Assembly (NCBI RefSeq): GCF_007859765.1
Contig: NZ_SIHJ01000001.1
Coordinates: forward strand, 62,001 to 126,000
Length of the DNA: 64,000 bases
Origin: Posidoniimonas corsicana
GTDB lineage: Bacteria; Planctomycetota; Planctomycetia; Pirellulales; Lacipirellulaceae
Direction of reading: 5' to 3'
Position numbers and translations under genes: made by a program
Shown: piece by piece, positions 60,230-64,000 of the stretch
Numbering within the stretch: position 1 is the stretch's first letter
Layout: each line of letters opens with the position of its first letter
Notes under the pieces: generated by a model
What the model was told of the DNA's origin: nothing
What the model saw: only the letters and a program-made list of their open reading frames with translations
Database searches by the model: none

Positions 60230-61036
60230 CTACGATGCCGCTGCAACGTTCCGATGCTTGTCGCGCAGCACCCGCTTCAGCGTCTTGACGTCGATCCCAT
60301 CGCGGGAGGCTCTCTGGCCTGCCTGGGCGAGCTCACGGCCGATCCGGACTAGCGATTCCTGGTCGATCGGCTCGTCGGACGTGACGGCAACGTCCGCCGA
60401 CTTCAAACGGAGCACCGCGCGGTGGTGCGACTTGCCCTTGGGCCGGGCTGCCTGGGCCACGGCATTGGCGTCGTCCCGCTTCAATCGCCCAGCAGCGGCC
60501 TGCTTCAGCAGTTCACTCCGTTTGTCAGCATCCTCCACGCGGCTGATCGCATAGGCGGTGCTCTCTGCCAGCTCCCCAGCATTGAGTCGCGTTTGTGCCT
60601 CCTCGGGCAGTTCGAGGTACGACAGAGCCTGTGTCACCGAACCTTTGCTGACATGCAGCCGCTTTGCGATCTCGGTGTTTGACCAGCCATACTGGTCCTT
60701 CAGGTTCTTGTAGGCGACCGCCTTCTCCATCGGGGTCAGGTCTTTCCTCAGCGAATTGACGACCAGCTGCGTAACCGCGAGCGTTTCTGAGTCGGGCTCC
60801 TCATCGTGGACGATCGCGAGCACCGTCTCCTGCTTCTTCAACCTGCGCGCCCGCAGCCGGCGACACCCGTCGATGAGCCGGAATCGACTCTCCCGGCGGA
60901 AGACGATAATCGGCTGCTGCTCGCCGTCGTCGATCTGGCTCTGCCCAAGCTGCTCAATGGCTTCCTCGTCGAAGTGCTTGCGGGGCTGGTTGGGGTCCTC
61001 GTCGACCAGGTCGACGGGAATATTGGCGACTTTCAT
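60230..61036 (-). CDS. parB: ParB-family protein of element 2
   Basis: 268 residues. VDEDPNQPRKHFDEEAIEQL and FRLIDGCRRLRARRLKKQET are the N-terminal ParB domain (GxRRxRA-type box). YGWSNTEIAKRLHVSKGSVT with QALSYLELPEE is the helix-turn-helix. The family is the same as the ParB at 22770 but the sequence is diverged, and it too neighbours a coupling-protein gene. A 9-bp hairpin separates it from the coupling gene upstream. Confidence 0.92.
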   Translation of the reverse strand: MKVANIPVDLVDEDPNQPRKHFDEEAIEQLGQSQIDDGEQQPIIVFRRESRFRLIDGCRRLRARRLKKQETVLAIVHDEEPDSETLAVTQLVVNSLRKDLTPMEKAVAYKNLKDQYGWSNTEIAKRLHVSKGSVTQALSYLELPEEAQTRLNAGELAESTAYAISRVEDADKRSELLKQAAAGRLKRDDANAVAQAARPKGKSHHRAVLRLKSADVAVTSDEPIDQESLVRIGRELAQAGQRASRDGIDVKTLKRVLRDKHRNVAAAS

Positions 61037-61117
61037 GGAATGGATCCTCGTTCGGGACTTGATGGAATGGGCCTACCGGCAACACGCGCGGCGCGATCAC
61101 ACTGTGGCACACGGAAC

Positions 61118-61141
61118 CGGCGGGGCGTCCTTGCCCCGCCG
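61118..61141 (-). terminator. Hairpin between coupling-protein and parB genes
   Basis: A perfect 9-bp stem CGGCGGGGC/GCCCCGCCG with a 6-nt loop, starting 7 bp after the coupling-protein stop. It may attenuate read-through into parB. Confidence 0.6.
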
Positions 61142-61147
61142 ACAAGA

Positions 61148-62980
61148 TCAACGACGAGACAGCAGGTCGGAGAGCTTGCCGGAAAGCTCGACCACCATCG
61201 GGTGGTCCTGCCCGATCGTCGCGGCCCACACGGCGCCGCCGACCGCGGCGGCCGTCGCCAGTGCGACGACGGCATTGACTACCGCCCATCCCGTTCGGCG
61301 GATGAGCCTGCGACCGCGACGAGCGAAGTACGGCGTCTTCTCGGCCAGGATCGGGCGGACGTTCGGCAGCAGCACGATCGCGGCGTTCTTGGGCAGTTGC
61401 AGCACCTCTTCGGGTTGAATCAGCGCTCGACCCACTTCGCTATACGACGTCGAGCGGTTGTCGCCCCAGTTGGTGCTGTGGGTCTGGTCCTGCAGCCCCG
61501 TGCCGGCCGTCTTGCCCTGCGAGAAGCTGTCCTGCCGAGTCGTTCCAACCACAGTGGTCTGACCGATCCAGTCGGAGACCTCCTTCGCCGTGCGGTGGTC
61601 GTTGACGCCGCAGAAGACGCTCCCCACGGTGGCGAAGAAGTCGTCTTTTTGGGAGTCTGGGAAACTCCGCGAGACCTGTGAGCTGCTTTGGAACAGGAAC
61701 AGCAGGCGCAGCCCAAACGAGCGCCCGTAGAACACCGCGTTATACAACGCGTCCAGCGGTCCAAGCGTGGCAGCCTCGTCCAATAGAAAGCGGACTTTTC
61801 GCCGGCGGTCCTCGCCGGCGGCGAACACGGCATTGATCAACGTCGATAGCAGCACCCGCTGCAGGCCATTGAGCTCTGCGACTCGATCCACCGGCAGGCA
61901 CAAGTAAATCGTCTGTTTGGCGTTTACGAGCTGCTTCGGATCGAAGGTTGACTCCGACAAGGTCTCGGCAACCGGCAGGCTGTCCAGGAAGTCGATGTGG
62001 CTATTGGCGACGGAGTACGCGCTCGCCTTGGTCTGTCCCTCGAGCTGAGCCACCTGACCAGCCAGCCGCTGCAGCAGCCCGCTGCACGCGTCGCTTTCCC
62101 TCATGTGAGCCAGCATCTGCTCGGTCAGCTTGGGCGAACACAGGATGTCGCGGGCCCGGGACAGCGTCGCCTCCTCGGGCGTTGCCTCGGAGGCCAGGAA
62201 CGCTACGGTCGCGGTGACCAACGTGTTGCTAATCTGCGCCCAGAATGGATCTTTTTCTTCTCCAGTTCGGACCACAATAGCGGTGGCCAGGCGGCGGGCC
62301 TCGTCCACCAAACGCGAAGGCTCTTCTCGCACCAGACTAATCGGGTTGAGCCGTGCGGTAGGAATCCCGCGGACGTTGGCGACGCCAAACGGGTCAATAA
62401 TCTGCACGTCATGACCATAGCGACGCATCCGTAGTCGAGCTGTCAGGCGTGCGAGCTCTCCTTTCGGATCGAGCACGACCATGCTTTCGGCGCACGACTG
62501 CAGCACCGGGACCGCGTAAGCCGTGGTCTTCATGGAGCCTGTGGAGCCGAAAATCGCCGCATGCGGAATCCGGTCGGGCAGGTTCACCCTCAGGGCTCGG
62601 CCGTCGGCTTCACGGCGTGACGCGGCGGCCATCGCTTCGGAGGAACGCAGCAGCGAGTAAGTAAGCAACGGTCGGAGGCTGGCCAGCCAGCCCCCCGGCG
62701 CCAATCCCTGCGTCCTGCCGAGCGGTAGGCCGTGGCGTGAGAATAGACACCCCTCGGCCCTTAGGTCAGAGAATCCTGCCCACCGGGCAGAACCGTGGGT
62801 CCAACCGCCGTAGGAGCCACCCCGCGACAGACTCCAAACCGCGAGCCCGACCGCAAAAATGCCCAGCAATGGAGACACAACCCACGTAGCGGCCACACAC
62901 GCAAAGAACCAAAGGTAGCAGGACAGGTAAGCAAGCCGCTGCAGCACGGCCTCCACAAACGCCAAGAATCGAGCAAGCAT
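61148..62980 (-). CDS. TraG/VirD4-type coupling protein of element 2
   Basis: 610 residues. N-terminal membrane segments at about 12-30 and 34-50 (ATWVVSPLLGIFAVGLAVWS), then the RecA-like domain. The Walker A position reads IFGSTGSMKTTAYA (145-152), with Met where the family has Gly. MVVLDPKGELARLTARLRMR, DPFWAQISNTLVTATVAFLA, KVRFLLDEAATLGPLDALYN (Walker B) and LFLFQSSSQVSRSFPDSQKD follow the family order. A C-terminal hydrophobic segment (VVNAVVALATAAAVGGAVWA) is an extra. It links the relaxosome to a type IV secretion channel. Confidence 0.92.
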   Translation of the reverse strand: MLARFLAFVEAVLQRLAYLSCYLWFFACVAATWVVSPLLGIFAVGLAVWSLSRGGSYGGWTHGSARWAGFSDLRAEGCLFSRHGLPLGRTQGLAPGGWLASLRPLLTYSLLRSSEAMAAASRREADGRALRVNLPDRIPHAAIFGSTGSMKTTAYAVPVLQSCAESMVVLDPKGELARLTARLRMRRYGHDVQIIDPFGVANVRGIPTARLNPISLVREEPSRLVDEARRLATAIVVRTGEEKDPFWAQISNTLVTATVAFLASEATPEEATLSRARDILCSPKLTEQMLAHMRESDACSGLLQRLAGQVAQLEGQTKASAYSVANSHIDFLDSLPVAETLSESTFDPKQLVNAKQTIYLCLPVDRVAELNGLQRVLLSTLINAVFAAGEDRRRKVRFLLDEAATLGPLDALYNAVFYGRSFGLRLLFLFQSSSQVSRSFPDSQKDDFFATVGSVFCGVNDHRTAKEVSDWIGQTTVVGTTRQDSFSQGKTAGTGLQDQTHSTNWGDNRSTSYSEVGRALIQPEEVLQLPKNAAIVLLPNVRPILAEKTPYFARRGRRLIRRTGWAVVNAVVALATAAAVGGAVWAATIGQDHPMVVELSGKLSDLLSRR

Positions 62981-63014
62981 CGTGATGCCTCCAGTAGGAT
63001 GTGGTGATACGAGA

Positions 63015-63045
63015 CAGCCCCGCCTGGCAACGCCAGACGGGGCTG
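63015..63045 (-). terminator. Hairpin terminator after the Ala-rich gene of element 2
   Basis: A 14-bp stem with one mismatch (CAGCCCCGCCTGGC with GCCAGACGGGGCTG) and loop AAC, 37 bp after the stop at 63083. The equivalent gene in element 1 is followed by a similar hairpin at 23675-23705. Confidence 0.75.
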
Positions 63046-63082
63046 GGAGAGCGACTTCATTTCAGACAGCGGGCGCGTGGGC

Positions 63083-63736
63083 CTAGGCCTCCGACTTCCG
63101 CGCCGGCCGCAGCCGCACGCGGTAGTAGACGTAGCCCAAGCCGCCGCCGATCAGGCCGAGACGCAGCAGCAGGCCGGCGAAGCCCTGGGCGTGCTGCGCG
63201 ACGTGCGACCCCATCGGCGCCGCGATCGCCGTGGCCATCGGCCGGGCAATGTGCTCGCCGGCGACCTCCATCGCTTTCGCCGAGAGCCGCTCGGTGGCCG
63301 CGATGAATTCTTCCGGTGCAAGCACCACCGCGGTGGCTCCAGCGCCAACGGCGATGGAGCTCTTCCGCTTCCACAGCCACGCAACCGCGTCGTCACCCCG
63401 CTGGGCGATCGTTTTCAGCCACGCCTGCTTGTGGGGGCTCTTGGCGAGCCGACCGGCGATGTCCGACAGCTGCTGCGCGCCGCGTGACGACAGCTTCGTC
63501 ATCGCCTGGGCGCCCTGCACGCCGAGCTTGTCGAGCACCTTCCGCGACGCGATCGCGGCGCCCTTGGCCGCGGCCGCGCCGCCCCGGGCGATCCCCCGGC
63601 CGGCGGCCGAGCCGGTCTTGTGGGCCGCGGTGGCGACCCCCTTGCCGAGCGCGCTCAGCCAGCTTGCCTGGGCGGGTCGCGGCGCCACAACGGCCACGAT
63701 CGCCAAGGCTACAATGGGTAGTGTCGCGTTGGTCAT
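63083..63736 (-). CDS. Ala-rich exported/membrane protein of element 2
   Basis: 217 residues from ATG 63734-63736 with GGGAG upstream. Signal peptide (LPIVALAIVAVVAPRPAQAS), a long Ala/Gly/Lys amphipathic segment (HKTGSAAGRGIARGGAAAAK), a hydrophobic stretch near 130-146 (SIAVGAGATAVVLAPEEF) and a C-terminal membrane segment (LLLRLGLIGGGLGYVYYRVR). Same architecture and genomic position as the 242-residue protein of element 1 at 23717. Likely an envelope component of the transfer machinery. Confidence 0.82.
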   Translation of the reverse strand: MTNATLPIVALAIVAVVAPRPAQASWLSALGKGVATAAHKTGSAAGRGIARGGAAAAKGAAIASRKVLDKLGVQGAQAMTKLSSRGAQQLSDIAGRLAKSPHKQAWLKTIAQRGDDAVAWLWKRKSSIAVGAGATAVVLAPEEFIAATERLSAKAMEVAGEHIARPMATAIAAPMGSHVAQHAQGFAGLLLRLGLIGGGLGYVYYRVRLRPARKSEA

Positions 63737-63738
63737 GG

Positions 63739-64000
63739 TTACTCTCCCTGGTGGTGAAGCAGCTGTTTGTTGCGGGTGGCGATGTGCCAGTCCGTGACGC
63801 GCCGCAGGGCGGTGAGGATCCCGTCGTCGCCAGTCAGCAGTTCGCGCTCGGCGCGTTTGAACTCAGGCTCGAGCTGCTCCGCGAAGAGGCGGCCGGGGTC
63901 GGTCAGCTCGGTCGCCGCGTCGGACATCGCGAAGTCGGCGACTAGGCGGCCCAGGAAGCCGGTCCAAGTGTGGTCGTCCTCGGGCGGGAGGAGCTGCTTG
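63739..64000 (-). CDS. Unknown protein, 5' end beyond window
   Basis: The frame is open to the right edge, showing the last 86 residues (KQLLPPEDDHTWTGFLGRLV, ADFAMSDAATELTDPGRLFA, ERELLTGDDGILTALRRVTD). The stop is two bases before the next start, so it is co-transcribed with the Ala-rich gene. An internal ATG at 63927 is unlikely to be the true start because coding sequence continues upstream. No family recognised from this part. Confidence 0.65.
   Translation of the reverse strand, partial: KQLLPPEDDHTWTGFLGRLVADFAMSDAATELTDPGRLFAEQLEPEFKRAERELLTGDDGILTALRRVTDWHIATRNKQLLHHQGE

Larger units (their letters stand above)
57578..64000. mobile_element. Element 2: related integrative element, truncated by window edge
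   Basis: It begins at the second attachment core with its own integrase, DUF1580 protein, ParB, coupling protein and Ala-rich membrane protein. Several of these are homologous to, but clearly diverged from, element 1 genes. The right end, relaxase and any mating-pore genes would lie beyond 64000. It could alternatively be an older resident element into whose left att element 1 inserted. Confidence 0.75.

Overview
The window is high-GC chromosomal DNA that looks planctomycetal (Pirellulales-like). This rests on family content: a BlaI/M56-BlaR pair with C-terminal carboxypeptidase-regulatory repeats, two DUF1580 proteins, a prenyltransferase/squalene-oxidase toroid protein with an N-terminal membrane anchor, RHS proteins with Cys-rich N-termini, and intergenic palindromes of a type I associate with planctomycetes. 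Species cannot be named from the sequence. LAYOUT. 1-4.3 kb is ordinary chromosome: a partial Gly-rich exported protein, a large exported protein and the toroid protein. At 4338-4411 lies an initiator tRNA-fMet gene. Its 3' part (46 bp, 4370-4415) is repeated exactly at 57578-57623. Each copy is followed within about 180 bp by a related tyrosine integrase gene. The simplest reading is two site-specific mobile elements in tandem at the tRNA: element 1 is complete (about 53.2 kb) and element 2 runs off the right edge. ELEMENT 1. Left cargo (6-17 kb): blaI-blaR, an LRR membrane protein, an ABC-three-component (ABC-3C) defence operon and a broken vapBC locus. Transfer block on the minus strand (16.8-24.6 kb): DUF1580 protein, MobF relaxase-helicase, accessory proteins, a coupling-type ATPase without its own membrane domain, ParB, and an Ala-rich membrane protein. 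Plasmid-like maintenance block (27-30.6 kb): ParA plus a small partner, AT-rich repeats, a DnaA-box-like site, five iterons and a RepA-type initiator. Establishment block (30.6-35.9 kb): ArdC, a ParE-like toxin-antitoxin pair, a WGR protein, a serine recombinase and several small genes. Four long imperfect palindromes sit 5' of minus-strand genes here. Right cargo (36-57 kb): two unknown genes, the second truncated by an orphan RHS tip with a candidate immunity gene; a galactofuranose/glycosyltransferase cluster; a full RHS toxin gene split by an IS256-family element with an 8-bp target duplication; and an rve-type transposase. ELEMENT 2 (57.6 kb to the edge): integrase, DUF1580 protein, unknown genes, ParB, a TraG/VirD4 coupling protein and an Ala-rich membrane protein. 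HOW IT WORKS TOGETHER. Element 1 encodes excision/integration, DNA processing, partition and apparently replication, but I see no VirB4, VirB6 or other mating-pore gene between its ends. It therefore looks mobilizable rather than self-transmissible, possibly using a pore encoded by element 2 or another element. The palindromes beside ArdC resemble in arrangement the single-strand promoters and CUP elements of plasmid leading regions, and are the most interesting signal in the window. The cargo is largely conflict-related: ABC-3C, toxin-antitoxins, RHS toxins and surface-glycan enzymes.
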